From positions 154-45,805 of the forward strand of contig NZ_AQUZ01000033.1 in the NCBI RefSeq assembly GCF_000372465.1: DNA of 45,652 nt, given 5' to 3'. The stretch comes from Kribbella catacumbae DSM 19601 (GTDB lineage Bacteria; Actinomycetota; Actinomycetes; Propionibacteriales; Kribbellaceae). The position numbers were made by a program, and so were the translations under genes. The first letter of the stretch is position 1. Each line of letters opens with the position of its first letter. The notes under the pieces were generated by a model that saw only the letters and a program-made list of their open reading frames with translations, ran no database searches and was not told the origin of the DNA. This document shows, piece after piece, positions 32,205 through 41,138 of this stretch.

Positions 32205-32732
32205 TCAGCAGGGGCGGATCTCGGCGTCGAGGCCGTGCACGAAGGACAGGCAGGCCCACGGGCGGCCCTGGTCCTTCTTGGCGCGGATGATCAGCGGGTA
32301 GGCGTCGGCCTGGCGAACCTCGGGGGTGCGATCGGTCTTGAGCGAGCCGATCGCACCACCGCGGGTCTCAGCGGCGGCCTCCACGTCGGCGACCGTGACG
32401 GCACTGCTGGCCCGCCGGTTCGCGGCGGCCAGGGCGTCATCGGCGACTGCGAGGGCGAACTTGATCTCCGGCGGCTCGGACCAGGTGGTCGACGTGACCG
32501 GGAAGACCAGCCCGAACATCAACAGCCCGACGAACGCGATGATCGGCCGCGCCTTCCGCCCCTGGCCGGTCCACAGCACTCCAGCGCAGCAGAATGCGAG
32601 AAAGAGCGTGATGCCACGCAGGAGCCAGTGCCGATCCAGCCAGCTGTCCACCGCGAGCGCGGCGGCCAGCGCGATCACCAGACAGATCACAGCGGCGGCA
32701 ATCGCCCGGAGCGGCGGCGACACAGATTTCAT
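32205..32732 (-). CDS. Membrane protein of unknown function
   Basis: I do not recognise a family. 175 residues with two or three transmembrane helices in the first 80 (about 8-28, 37-55 and 63-80), then a soluble domain with an alanine-rich helix (KFALAVADDALAAANRR) and a Cys-containing end (RPWACLSFVHGLDAEIRPC). ATG 32732 lacks a Shine-Dalgarno; TATCGT ends six bases above, so the mRNA may be leaderless. It stands alone and is divergent from the degenerate prenyl-synthase gene. Confidence 0.65.
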   Translation of the reverse strand: MKSVSPPLRAIAAAVICLVIALAAALAVDSWLDRHWLLRGITLFLAFCCAGVLWTGQGRKARPIIAFVGLLMFGLVFPVTSTTWSEPPEIKFALAVADDALAAANRRASSAVTVADVEAAAETRGGAIGSLKTDRTPEVRQADAYPLIIRAKKDQGRPWACLSFVHGLDAEIRPC

Positions 32733-32919
32733 GCGCCGACGATAGAGGCCGCCCGTCCACAGCGGCCAACCCGGTCTCCCCCGCGGTGACCGGTTGACCT
32801 TTCAAGGATGTTCGAAGCGTTTGGTCCCACGAAAGCACCGGGAATAGAGTCGCGGCACCGCACAGCTGGCCGCCGCCCCGGAGCTGATCCCGCAGGCACC
32901 CATCGAAGGGGCTACTGAC

Positions 32920-33546
32920 TTGCTGACCAAGGAAACTCCCACAGACTTCAGTGCCCAGGTCTCCGCGCGGATGCTGGAGCTGGCCGCCGCGCTGCCCTCG
33001 TCCTCCCAGCAGGTCGTCGTCTCGCCCACGGGCGAAGACTTACGCCGTACTCTCGTCGAAGCCTGCGCCGGCCACGCACCGAGCGCCGCGCTGCCACCTG
33101 TCGTCACGCTGTTCGCGGTCCGCGTCGCCTCGATCGTCGAGTTGCTGCACCTGGCGTCCTTGCTGCCCGACGACAGCCAGGCGGTCTTCGGACTGGCCGC
33201 CAAAGAGGCAGCCGAGCTCGGCGGAGCGGTCAAGCGGGCGGTCGCTGCCACAGCGGCCGACCTCAAGCGCGGAGAGCTGGTGCAGCAGAGGACCGGACAG
33301 CTCTTCCGGCTGGCTTGCGTTCTCGGCGGCCAGCTCGCGGGGCGGAGCGAGGCCGACCTCGAAGTACTGGGGCGGTTCGGGATGGATCTTGGGGCTGCCT
33401 TCCAGAGCCTCGACGAGACCTCGGACCTGGAGGAAGCCCGCGACTGCTTCCGGCGTGCGCTCGCCCAGCTGGACGAGCTGAGCGATCAGCGGGTGCGGGA
33501 ACGGATCGTCGGCATCGCCCAGACGGAATGGTCCAGGCTGCAGTGA
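32920..33546 (+). CDS. Degenerate polyprenyl-synthase-like protein, 208 aa
   Basis: Short, all-helical protein that reads like a shrunken trans-prenyl synthase. ASIVELLHLASLLPDD matches the helix before the first Asp-rich motif, which is then missing. ELVQQRTGQLFRLACVLGGQLAG and FGMDLGAAFQSLDETSDL match the KTG helix and the second Asp-rich region, with DETSD in place of DDxxD. At 208 residues it is well short of the usual 300-350. A non-catalytic subunit or a lipid-binding protein is more likely than an active synthase. TTG 32920 has GAAGGGG upstream. Its stop overlaps the GTG of the next gene (GTGA), whose C-terminus is a second domain of this kind. Confidence 0.68.
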   Translation: MLTKETPTDFSAQVSARMLELAAALPSSSQQVVVSPTGEDLRRTLVEACAGHAPSAALPPVVTLFAVRVASIVELLHLASLLPDDSQAVFGLAAKEAAELGGAVKRAVAATAADLKRGELVQQRTGQLFRLACVLGGQLAGRSEADLEVLGRFGMDLGAAFQSLDETSDLEEARDCFRRALAQLDELSDQRVRERIVGIAQTEWSRLQ

Positions 33547-35471
33547 GGGCACCCACTCCCGACGTACTGGTGATCGGTGGTGGCCCGGCGGGCACCGTTA
33601 CCGCCACCAGGCTGGCCGGGATGGGCGTCGAGGTGATGCTGGTCGACTCGGCTGCCGCCTTCCGGGCGCCGTACGACGTGGTCATCAGCGAGTCGACGAT
33701 CAGCAGTCTCTCGCTCGAACTGCCTGCCCGGCCGGTGACCTCGTTGCGGTTGCGGTTCGATGACCGCGACTCACGGGTCGTGCCCGTTCCTGAGCTGTAC
33801 AGCTGTGATCAGGCGATCTTCCGCGAGCGGCTGATCCAGGCCGCCATCGCCGCCGGCGTCACAGTGATCGGCGGTACGGCGACGCAGGACGCTGAGGCCC
33901 GCCTGATGGTCAAGGACTGCGACGGGGCGGTCGTCATGCCGAACGCGGCCCATCTCGTCCTCGCGACCGGTAGCTCGGGGCTGGGGTCCGTGACCTCACA
34001 AGCGGTTGGCTTCACGTATTCGCGGGTCATCTACGGTTCTGAGCCCAGCCCCGAGACGACGTTGTACTTCGCCACGCCACCAACGACGACCTCTGCGTGG
34101 GTACTCCGCGGGCCTGGCGACAGCTGCACCCTGACGATCACCGCCTCGAACGGGGAGAGGTCAGGCGAACAACTCTTCGCCGACACAGTGGCCGAGCTGG
34201 CGACTGTCGAGCCGTACTTCGCAGGCATCAGGGGTACCTGCCCGGGGATCGGGTCGTTCACGAACCTCGGCTTCAGCCCGCAGACCTGCCTGGACCAAGG
34301 CCGGATCCTGGTCGGTGACGCCGCCGGGCTGACGAACCCGTTCACCGGCGAGGGGATCAGCTACGCCGTGCAGAGCGGTGAGATCGCCGCGAGCTGCATC
34401 GCCGCGGCGCTGGACGACCCGGAGGGCGCAGCAGCGCAGTACCAGCAGGAGATGGCCCGGACCTTCGTCGGGTACTTCGAAACCTCTCAGCACGCCGACC
34501 ATCGCTACCGGCTGGCCTGGCGCACGATGGCCGCCACGCTGACCGACGACAGCCCTTTCTTCGCCAAGGCTCGCCGCGCGATGATCCTGCCCGAGGGACC
34601 GCGGAAGGCCGGCAGCCGCCAATTGGTCGCTCGGTCGGACTCCGCGCTGGTCGAGGCGTTCACCGCCGCCTGCGACTCGCTGGAGGTCGCCGCCGTCCGT
34701 ACGGAGTGGCCGTTCCTCGCCCGGCTGATGGCCTCCAACGAAGGGCCATTAGCCCATCAGCTCCGTCCGGCCGTGCCCTTCCTGGCCGCTGTTGTCGCCG
34801 GCGGATCACCACCGCCGGCTGCTGCAGCTCCAGTGGCTGCCGGCATCGAACTGGCGACGCTGGCGGTACTCGCCTCCGTCGGCTCACCTCAGGCACAGGA
34901 CCAGGGAATCGACTGGCCCCGCGCCGCCACCGTCATGGCCGGCGACTTCCTGCTCAGCGTTGCGGGAGACCTGGTCGCCAGCGTCGGCGAGCCGTCGTTG
35001 TCCGGGGCGTTCGCCGACTGGGTCCGCGAACTCACCGCCCTCCGGGCCGGCCGGCTGCAGCCCGAAGGACTACTCCCTACGCCTGCGGCCGAGCTCTTCG
35101 GTGCGCTCTTCGAGTTCCCCTGCAGAGCCGGCGCCGAGCTGGCCGGGCTCCCGCCGAGCCAGGCGCGGCAACTCCGGGACCACGGCTACCACAGCGGTCA
35201 GGCGTTCCTCTTCGCCGAAGATCTGCGCGCCCTGCATGGGCGTCCCACCCGGCTCGACACCACTCTCGACAATCTGCTCCGCAGCGAAGTCTCGTCACTA
35301 CCCGACCTGCTGCCTGGCGTGACCGCCGAGGCCGAGCTCGATCGCGATCTCGCCGACCGGCTCCTGCGCGAAGCCCTGGCCAACCAGGTAGCCCGGACAA
35401 CTCTCAGCGGCCTACCCGATCGCTCGACCAGGATCCTGACCGCCTTCACGCAGGCCCTGGCCGAGGCCTGA
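33543..35471 (+). CDS. Geranylgeranyl-reductase-like flavoprotein fused to a degenerate prenyl-synthase-like domain
   Basis: 642 residues, two parts. Residues 1 to about 385 are a FAD-dependent reductase of the geranylgeranyl reductase/PHBH type: VLVIGGGPAGTVTATRLAG at the start and ILVGDAAGLTNPFTGEGISY near 258-277. From about 398 the sequence follows a trans-prenyl synthase: PLAHQLRPAVPFLAAVVAGG (like GKRLRP), VMAGDFLLSVAGDLVASVG, FEFPCRAGAELAGLPPSQA and GYHSGQAFLFAEDLRAL, but both DDxxD motifs are absent. The reductase could saturate a polyprenyl chain (quinone, lipid or carrier) held by the second domain; this is inference. GTG 33543 overlaps the previous stop; ATG 33528 is an alternative start. 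Confidence 0.75.
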   Translation: MRAPTPDVLVIGGGPAGTVTATRLAGMGVEVMLVDSAAAFRAPYDVVISESTISSLSLELPARPVTSLRLRFDDRDSRVVPVPELYSCDQAIFRERLIQAAIAAGVTVIGGTATQDAEARLMVKDCDGAVVMPNAAHLVLATGSSGLGSVTSQAVGFTYSRVIYGSEPSPETTLYFATPPTTTSAWVLRGPGDSCTLTITASNGERSGEQLFADTVAELATVEPYFAGIRGTCPGIGSFTNLGFSPQTCLDQGRILVGDAAGLTNPFTGEGISYAVQSGEIAASCIAAALDDPEGAAAQYQQEMARTFVGYFETSQHADHRYRLAWRTMAATLTDDSPFFAKARRAMILPEGPRKAGSRQLVARSDSALVEAFTAACDSLEVAAVRTEWPFLARLMASNEGPLAHQLRPAVPFLAAVVAGGSPPPAAAAPVAAGIELATLAVLASVGSPQAQDQGIDWPRAATVMAGDFLLSVAGDLVASVGEPSLSGAFADWVRELTALRAGRLQPEGLLPTPAAELFGALFEFPCRAGAELAGLPPSQARQLRDHGYHSGQAFLFAEDLRALHGRPTRLDTTLDNLLRSEVSSLPDLLPGVTAEAELDRDLADRLLREALANQVARTTLSGLPDRSTRILTAFTQALAEA

Positions 35472-35603
35472 CCGATCGGGCTGCCGTTCGTCGCAGCGAA
35501 TCAGCCGTTCACCGACGGGCACGCCGGACAGGGTCAAGGACGGTGGACGCTGCTGGCAGATTCGGGGTTGTCCCGCACCGCCCCGAAGGGATTGGAAACC
35601 GCT

Positions 35604-38600
35604 GTGGATCATTCTGAAGGCCCCGGCCCCTGGAGCGTCTCGCGACGCCGCGCCTTGCAACTGACCGGCGGTGTGGCCGCGGTCAGCGCCTTGCCGATCA
35701 CCTCCGCCACTGCCGCGTCTCCTGCCACCAGTGGGCAGGCGGTGTTGACCGAGGGCACCAACTTCATGGTCTCGGTTTCGCCTGACGGGCAGTGGCTTGC
35801 CTTTGATCTGGTGACAGCCATCTGGGTGACGCCGGTCGCCGGTGGACGGTCGCGGCGGCTCACGGACGACTTGCAGGACGCGACCCGGCCGCGGTGGACG
35901 CCGGATGGCTCGAGCATCGTCTTTCAGTCCTATCGCGACGGCAACTTCCATCTGTGGTCGATCAGGCCCGACGGGTCCGGGCTGCGGCAGTTGACCACCG
36001 GGCGCTTCGACCATCGCGAACCCACCGTATCGCCGGACGGGAAGTCCGTGGTGTTCTCATCGGATCGCGGTAGCAGCGGCAGCTACGGGATCCATCGGCT
36101 CACGGTGAGCAGCGGCGCGATCGTCGCGGTGACCGACGATCCCAGCGAGGAGGCCGAGCCGGTCTACTCCCCCGACGGCAAGAAGCTTGCCTTCACCGTC
36201 GACGCGAGTTCCATCATCGAGCTCGACCTGACCACCGGCCAACGCCGTACCGCGGTGCCGGCGCGGACCGGGAGCAGCCTCTACGGGCCGGCCTATTCGC
36301 CGAGCGGGCAGCTCGCCTACGTTCGGCTGACCGGGCCGGCCAGCGAGCTCATGGTCGGCGACCAGGCGGTGACGACCGGCAAGGACGTCTTCGCAGTACC
36401 GCCCTCGTGGGCCTCTGCCGACACGATCTTCTACACAGCCGACGGGTTGGTACGGAAGCGCGCGGGCACCACAGACAGCCAGATTGCCTTCACCGCTGTC
36501 GTCCCGGTGACGTCTCGGCGGCCGCGGCCGAAGTCGCCGGACATCGAGTCGGTCAAACGCCGGCCGGTGTTCGGGATCGCCAGTCCGACGGTCTCGCCCG
36601 ACGGCCGCTGGATCGCGTTCCGGGCCCTGAACGCTTTGTGGCTGGCGGCAACGAGTGGCCGGGGGCAACCACGCAAAATTGTTGCTGACGGCTACTTCAA
36701 TTCCGACCCGGACTTCTCGCCGGACGGTACGAAGTTGCTCTACGCAAGCGATCGCGACGGGACCGCCGATCTCTGGTTGCACGATCTGGCGACCGGTGCC
36801 GACAGCAAGCTCTCGTCGTTGCCCGGGGCCCAGACCGCGCCGAGATACTCCCCCGACGGCCGGCAGGTCGCGTACCAGGATCAGGACGGAATCGCCTGGG
36901 TTCTCGACCTGGCGTCGGGTGAGGTCCGCCAGCTGACTCCGACACTGTTCCAGCCCGGCCGGGTGAGCTGGTCCGCCGACGGGCGCACGATCGTGCTCGC
37001 CGCCGTCAAGCCGTTCTCGAAGCGCTTCCGCGAAGGCACCAGCCAGCTCCTGTACGTCGATGTCGCGACGACCGCTCTCGAATACGTCGAGCCGATGCCG
37101 TTCCGCTCGCTGGCCACCAGAGGTGATGACGGCCCGGTCTTCTCCCCCGACGGCAAATGGCTCGCCTTCGTCGTCGAGAGCCTCCTGTACGTCGTACCGG
37201 TGGATGGCCGGGGGCGTTTCGCCGGCCAGCCGAGGGCGGTCACCTCGGAAGTCACCGACTCGCCCACCTGGCAGGACGGTCAGACGCTGCTCTACCTGCA
37301 CAACGGACAGATACGGCGTACCGATGTGCGCGGGTCTCGGCCGCAGACGGTCAAGGTCGACCTGCACTGGCAACGCGCGACGGTGAACCAGCGTGTCACG
37401 ATCCATGCCGGTGCTCTCTGGGACGGACGCGCCGAGGCGCTGCAGCCAGATGTCGACGTCGTCGTCGACGGCTCGAAGATCGTCGCGGTCCGGCCGCATC
37501 AGGGCAAGGCGGACATCGACGCGAGCGAGTTGACCGTGATGCCGGGCCTGATCGACGCGCACGTTCACTGGCACTTGCGGGGACGGGCCTGGGGCGCGCG
37601 GCAAGGGAACCTCTGGCTGGCGTACGGGGTCACGAGTACGCGCTCTCCCGGCGACCCCGTCTACCAGATGCAGGAGACCCGGGAAGCGCTCTCGCACGGG
37701 TCGCTGACCGGGCCGCGCTACTTCGCCACGGGTGAGGCGATCGACGGCTCGCGGGTCTTCTACAACTTCATGCGCCCGACGCTGTCGCTGCAGCAGCTCG
37801 GGCTGGAACTCGACCGGGTCGAAGGGCTCGCGTACGACTTGGTGAAGACCTATGTGCGGTTGCCGATCGAGTACCAGCGGCGGGCGATCGCGGCCGTTCA
37901 TCGGCTCGGTCTGCAGTTGTCCTCGCACTACCTGTATCCGGCGGAGCATCTCGGCATGGACGGGATGGAGCACACCGGCGCGACCAACCGGCTGGGCTAC
38001 TCGCACACCGTCAGCCGGCTCGGGCGCGCATATGCCGACGTCGTCACGCTCTTCACGAAGGCCGGGCTCTCGGTCACGCCCACCCTGTTCAACTCGACGA
38101 TGGCGCACGTCGATGATCCGTCGCTGCTCACCGACCGGCGGACCACAACACTTTTCCCGGCCTGGGAGTACGCCGCGTTGCAGGCCGAGGTGACCACCGC
38201 GTCCGGGCCGGCTGGTGCGACCACGAGGGCTCTCCTGGCCGGCAACGTCGACATGGTGTTGCGGATCCACCGGGGTGGCGGCCTGGTGATCGCGGGCACG
38301 GACGCGCCACTCGACAACGTCGGCATCTCCCTGCACGCCAATCTGCGCTCGATGGTCGCAGGCGGCTTCACGCCGTACGAGGCCTTGACGACGGCGACTA
38401 GGAACCCGGCGAAATGGCTGGCCTTGGAGAACAAGCTGGGCGTCGTACGGGCTGGGGCACAGGCCGACTTGTCGTTCGTGCAAGGCAATCCGCTGGCGGA
38501 CATCACCCACGCGGCAGCGGTTCAGCAAGTGATGGTCGCCGGGAAACTTCACACCATCGAGCAGCTACTCGCGCCTTTCGCCGTGACCAAAAAGGCCACG

Positions 38601-38705
38601 GCCGCAGGGCCGCAACCACTCACTCGCGAGAAGGCACACTCCCACGACCCGGAGTACTGGTGGCACGAGCCCGAATGGCTGCGCCGGTTGTGCTGTGAGG
38701 GCTGA
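35604..38705 (+). CDS. Tat-exported TolB-propeller/amidohydrolase fusion
   Basis: Large secreted enzyme of about 1033 residues. A twin-arginine signal (VSRRRALQLTGG) comes first. About residues 40-600 are WD40-like/TolB propeller repeats with recurrent SPDG motifs (VSPDGQWLAF, FSPDGTKLLYASDRDG, FSPDGKWLAFV). The C-terminal third is an amidohydrolase-type TIM barrel with the HxH motif in MPGLIDAHVHWHL, a GMEHTG segment and VIAGTDAPL near the end. The substrate is unknown; relatives include prolidase- and imidazolonepropionase-like amidohydrolases. I use GTG 35604, which puts the RR motif near the N-terminus; TTG 35568 is possible. The 130 bp before it show no clear promoter. Confidence 0.87.
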   Translation: MDHSEGPGPWSVSRRRALQLTGGVAAVSALPITSATAASPATSGQAVLTEGTNFMVSVSPDGQWLAFDLVTAIWVTPVAGGRSRRLTDDLQDATRPRWTPDGSSIVFQSYRDGNFHLWSIRPDGSGLRQLTTGRFDHREPTVSPDGKSVVFSSDRGSSGSYGIHRLTVSSGAIVAVTDDPSEEAEPVYSPDGKKLAFTVDASSIIELDLTTGQRRTAVPARTGSSLYGPAYSPSGQLAYVRLTGPASELMVGDQAVTTGKDVFAVPPSWASADTIFYTADGLVRKRAGTTDSQIAFTAVVPVTSRRPRPKSPDIESVKRRPVFGIASPTVSPDGRWIAFRALNALWLAATSGRGQPRKIVADGYFNSDPDFSPDGTKLLYASDRDGTADLWLHDLATGADSKLSSLPGAQTAPRYSPDGRQVAYQDQDGIAWVLDLASGEVRQLTPTLFQPGRVSWSADGRTIVLAAVKPFSKRFREGTSQLLYVDVATTALEYVEPMPFRSLATRGDDGPVFSPDGKWLAFVVESLLYVVPVDGRGRFAGQPRAVTSEVTDSPTWQDGQTLLYLHNGQIRRTDVRGSRPQTVKVDLHWQRATVNQRVTIHAGALWDGRAEALQPDVDVVVDGSKIVAVRPHQGKADIDASELTVMPGLIDAHVHWHLRGRAWGARQGNLWLAYGVTSTRSPGDPVYQMQETREALSHGSLTGPRYFATGEAIDGSRVFYNFMRPTLSLQQLGLELDRVEGLAYDLVKTYVRLPIEYQRRAIAAVHRLGLQLSSHYLYPAEHLGMDGMEHTGATNRLGYSHTVSRLGRAYADVVTLFTKAGLSVTPTLFNSTMAHVDDPSLLTDRRTTTLFPAWEYAALQAEVTTASGPAGATTRALLAGNVDMVLRIHRGGGLVIAGTDAPLDNVGISLHANLRSMVAGGFTPYEALTTATRNPAKWLALENKLGVVRAGAQADLSFVQGNPLADITHAAAVQQVMVAGKLHTIEQLLAPFAVTKKATAAGPQPLTREKAHSHDPEYWWHEPEWLRRLCCEG

Positions 38706-38718
38706 ATAAGCTCTCTGC

Positions 38719-39555
38719 ATGAGCGACCTGGGGATCACGGCGGCTAGTGCGGAAGACCTTTTGACCATGCGGCAGTGGGCCGCCGACGAGGGATGGGACC
38801 CGGGGGTTTCGGACGTACTGGCTTTCGGTGCGGCCGACCCTTCGGGCTTCCTGATCGGCCGGCTGGACGGCGAGCCGATCGCTTGCTGTTCCGGCGTCCG
38901 CTACGGCAGCGACTTCGGCTTCCTCGGTTTCTACATCGCCCGGCCGGACATGCGCGGTCAGGGGTACGGGATTCAGCTCTGGCGCGCCGTGATGGAACAC
39001 CTCGCTGGCCGGACGGTCGGGCTCGACGGCGTTGTCGACCAGCAGGACAACTACCGCAAGTCCGGGTTCGAGCGCACACACAATCACATCCGGTACTCCG
39101 GAACTCCCGCCGGTGAGGCGCCGACGGGGGTCGAGTTGGTCGATGCGCGAGCGGTGCCGTTCCGGCAGCTGGCCGATTACGACCGCCGGTTCTTTCCCGC
39201 CGAGCGGGATGCCTTTCTGTCGCTTTGGGTGAACCTGCCCGCGCACCGATCATTGGTGGCGATCCAGGACTGTCAGCTCGCGGGCTTCGGCGTACTGCGG
39301 CCGTCCGAGTCCGGTTCGCGGATCGGTCCGCTCTATGCGGCGACGGACGAGATCGCAGCGGCTGTGCTGGATGGGCTGGTGCGGCCGGGCGAGGAGGTGG
39401 CGATCGACGTACCGGATCTCAATGCGCCGGCTGTGAAGCTGGCTGAGCGGTTGGGGCTCGTGCCGACCTTCGAATGCGCGCGGATGTACGCGGGTCCGGC
39501 GCCGGTCGTCGACCAGGCCGGCATCTTCGCGACAACGACACTCGAACTCGGCTAG
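38719..39555 (+). CDS. GNAT-family N-acetyltransferase
   Basis: Acetyl-CoA-dependent transferase of 278 residues with two parts: an N-terminal GNAT domain (FLGFYIARPDMRGQGYGIQLW is the acetyl-CoA-binding motif, Q/RxxGxG) and a C-terminal second domain (from about 150) like the YitH/Acetyltransf_18 type. Substrate unknown. TAAGCT ends six bases before ATG 38719 and there is no Shine-Dalgarno, so it is probably leaderless even though it starts 13 bp after the amidohydrolase stop. It is convergent with the WYL regulator. Confidence 0.88.
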   Translation: MSDLGITAASAEDLLTMRQWAADEGWDPGVSDVLAFGAADPSGFLIGRLDGEPIACCSGVRYGSDFGFLGFYIARPDMRGQGYGIQLWRAVMEHLAGRTVGLDGVVDQQDNYRKSGFERTHNHIRYSGTPAGEAPTGVELVDARAVPFRQLADYDRRFFPAERDAFLSLWVNLPAHRSLVAIQDCQLAGFGVLRPSESGSRIGPLYAATDEIAAAVLDGLVRPGEEVAIDVPDLNAPAVKLAERLGLVPTFECARMYAGPAPVVDQAGIFATTTLELG

Positions 39556-39568
39556 CGGTGCGGCGTTT

Positions 39569-40522
39569 TCAGTCGACGGCGGCCTTGATCAGGCGGTTGG
39601 CCAGGGTGCGGAGTGCCTCGCGGAGTTCGGGTGGGTTCAGGACCGCGAAGGGCACTTCGAGGGAGGCGAGGCGGTAGGCGTACCAGTCCGGGTCGTCGGT
39701 ACTGCCGGTCAGGCGGGTGTGGGTTTCGTCGATCGGCTCGAGACGGCCCAGGTTGCGGGCGAGGGCGATGTCGGCGAGTGGGGCGTCGATCACCACCTCG
39801 ACGGCGTACCGCCAGCCTTGGGCGAAGTGGTCCTGGATGGCGGTGACCGGGTCCAGGTTCTCGGGCGGAACGAACGTGTCGGCCAGCATCTCGGTCGTGG
39901 CGACGCGGTCGACCCGCAGTACTCGCTGGGCGTCCTTCGTGTGGGACCAGCAGAGCAGGTACCAGAGGCCGTGACGCACGGAGACCGCCCAGGGATCGAC
40001 CTCCATCGTCGCCGTGTCGCGGTCTCCTCTGCGATAGCCGATGCGCAGCCGGCGACCCGCAGTACAGGCTCGGACGAGTGCGGCGGTCGTCTCCGGATCC
40101 GGGTAGGTGCCGTTCGCGGCCTGCGGCGGGGTGATCAGCCGGCGGAGCGACTCGGCCGGCTCGGCGACCGGCTTCGGCAGCACCCGGATGATCTTGTTGA
40201 GCGCGCTCCCGGCCGGATCCTCCGGGTCGGACGCCTGGTGGTGCCCTTCGAGCGCGGCCATCATCAGCCCGAGTGCTTCGGCGGTCGAGAACATCAGCGG
40301 GGGCAGCCGGAAACCCCGGCCGACGCGATACCCGCCGTACCGGCCTGGGGTGGACTCGATCGGGATGCCGGCCTCGCGGAGGATGCCGACGTACCGCCGC
40401 GCGGCCCGGTCGGTGACGCCAAGCCGGACGCCCAGCCGGTCGCCGGTGATGCCCGGGTTGTCCTGGATCAGCTCCAGCGCCAGCAGGGCCTTCGCTGTCG
40501 GGCTTAACTCGTCCACGCTCAC
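39569..40522 (-). CDS. WYL-domain transcriptional regulator
   Basis: DNA-binding regulator of about 317 residues. The N-terminal HTH reads TAKALLALELIQDNPGITGDRLGVRLGVTDRAARRYVGILR; a middle region (YGGYRVGRGFRLPPLMFSTAEALGL) leads to the WYL ligand domain (about 125-225, VSVRHGLWYLLCWSHTK). WYL domains bind nucleic acid or small ligands. The start is uncertain: GTG 40522, GTG 40516 or ATG 40558 are all in frame; ATG 40558 is too close to the likely -10 box. It is divergent from the DinB-like gene and may control it. Confidence 0.85.
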   Translation of the reverse strand: MSVDELSPTAKALLALELIQDNPGITGDRLGVRLGVTDRAARRYVGILREAGIPIESTPGRYGGYRVGRGFRLPPLMFSTAEALGLMMAALEGHHQASDPEDPAGSALNKIIRVLPKPVAEPAESLRRLITPPQAANGTYPDPETTAALVRACTAGRRLRIGYRRGDRDTATMEVDPWAVSVRHGLWYLLCWSHTKDAQRVLRVDRVATTEMLADTFVPPENLDPVTAIQDHFAQGWRYAVEVVIDAPLADIALARNLGRLEPIDETHTRLTGSTDDPDWYAYRLASLEVPFAVLNPPELREALRTLANRLIKAAVD

Positions 40523-40561
40523 AGTCAACCCGCATTCCCGGAAGCAATACGTCCGCATTCG

Positions 40562-40571
40562 AGACTAACCT
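40562..40571. promoter_or_regulatory. Overlapping divergent -10 boxes of WYL and DinB-like genes
   Basis: The ten bases hold TAACCT on the plus strand (40566-40571), seven bases before the DinB-like start, and TAGTCT on the minus strand (40567-40562). Polymerase could use only one direction at a time, which would link the two genes. Confidence 0.5.
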
Positions 40572-40578
40572 GCTGCGC

Positions 40579-41124
40579 GTGACAGGACATGACCTCCCCC
40601 GCGAAGCACCGATCGCCGGCACCGAACTCGAAACCATGCTGGGCTCGCTGGAGCGGCAACGCGCGATCTTCATCTGGAAATGCGGAGGCCTGGACGCCGC
40701 CGGTCTCCAGGCTTCCCATCCGCCGTCGACGATGACGCTGGGCGGCCTGGTCAAGCACCTGGCTCTGGTGGAGGACGAGTACTTCACCCGGCGCCTGCTC
40801 GGCCACGAACTGGGCACGCCGTGGGATGCCGTGGACTGGGACGCCGACCCCGACTGGGAGTGGCACTCCGCCGCCGACGACACACCCGAGCAGCTCTACG
40901 CGCTATGGCAGGCCACCGTCGAGCGGTCCCGAGCAGCCGTCGCCGAAGTACTGCCGGACGGCGGGCTGGACCACCTCGCGCAGTACAAGACCCCACTTGG
41001 CGAGTCGCCCAGCCTGCGCCGGATCATGATCGACCTGATCGAGGAGTACGGCCGCCACGCAGGCCACGCCGACCTGATCCGGGAGACCGTCGACGGCCTG
41101 ACCGGAGAGGACCCACCACGGTGA
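40579..41124 (+). CDS. DinB/DUF664-fold metalloprotein
   Basis: Four-helix-bundle protein of 181 residues of the DinB/DUF664 type, whose members bind a divalent metal through three histidines and include thiol-S-transferases. Possible ligands are the His in LGGLVKHLALVEDEYFTRRL and the two His in EEYGRHAGHADLIRE. In actinobacteria many such enzymes use mycothiol. GTG 40579 is leaderless-looking (TAACCT seven bases above). The neighbouring WYL regulator is divergent. Confidence 0.87.
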   Translation: MTGHDLPREAPIAGTELETMLGSLERQRAIFIWKCGGLDAAGLQASHPPSTMTLGGLVKHLALVEDEYFTRRLLGHELGTPWDAVDWDADPDWEWHSAADDTPEQLYALWQATVERSRAAVAEVLPDGGLDHLAQYKTPLGESPSLRRIMIDLIEEYGRHAGHADLIRETVDGLTGEDPPR

Positions 41125-41126
41125 CT

Positions 41127-41138
41127 CCTTCTAGAAGG
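41127..41138. terminator. 12-bp palindrome between convergent genes
   Basis: CCTTCTAGAAGG lies between the DinB-like stop and the PRPP synthetase stop, covering the latter's TAG. It may help end both transcripts, but it has no loop and is short. Confidence 0.35.
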
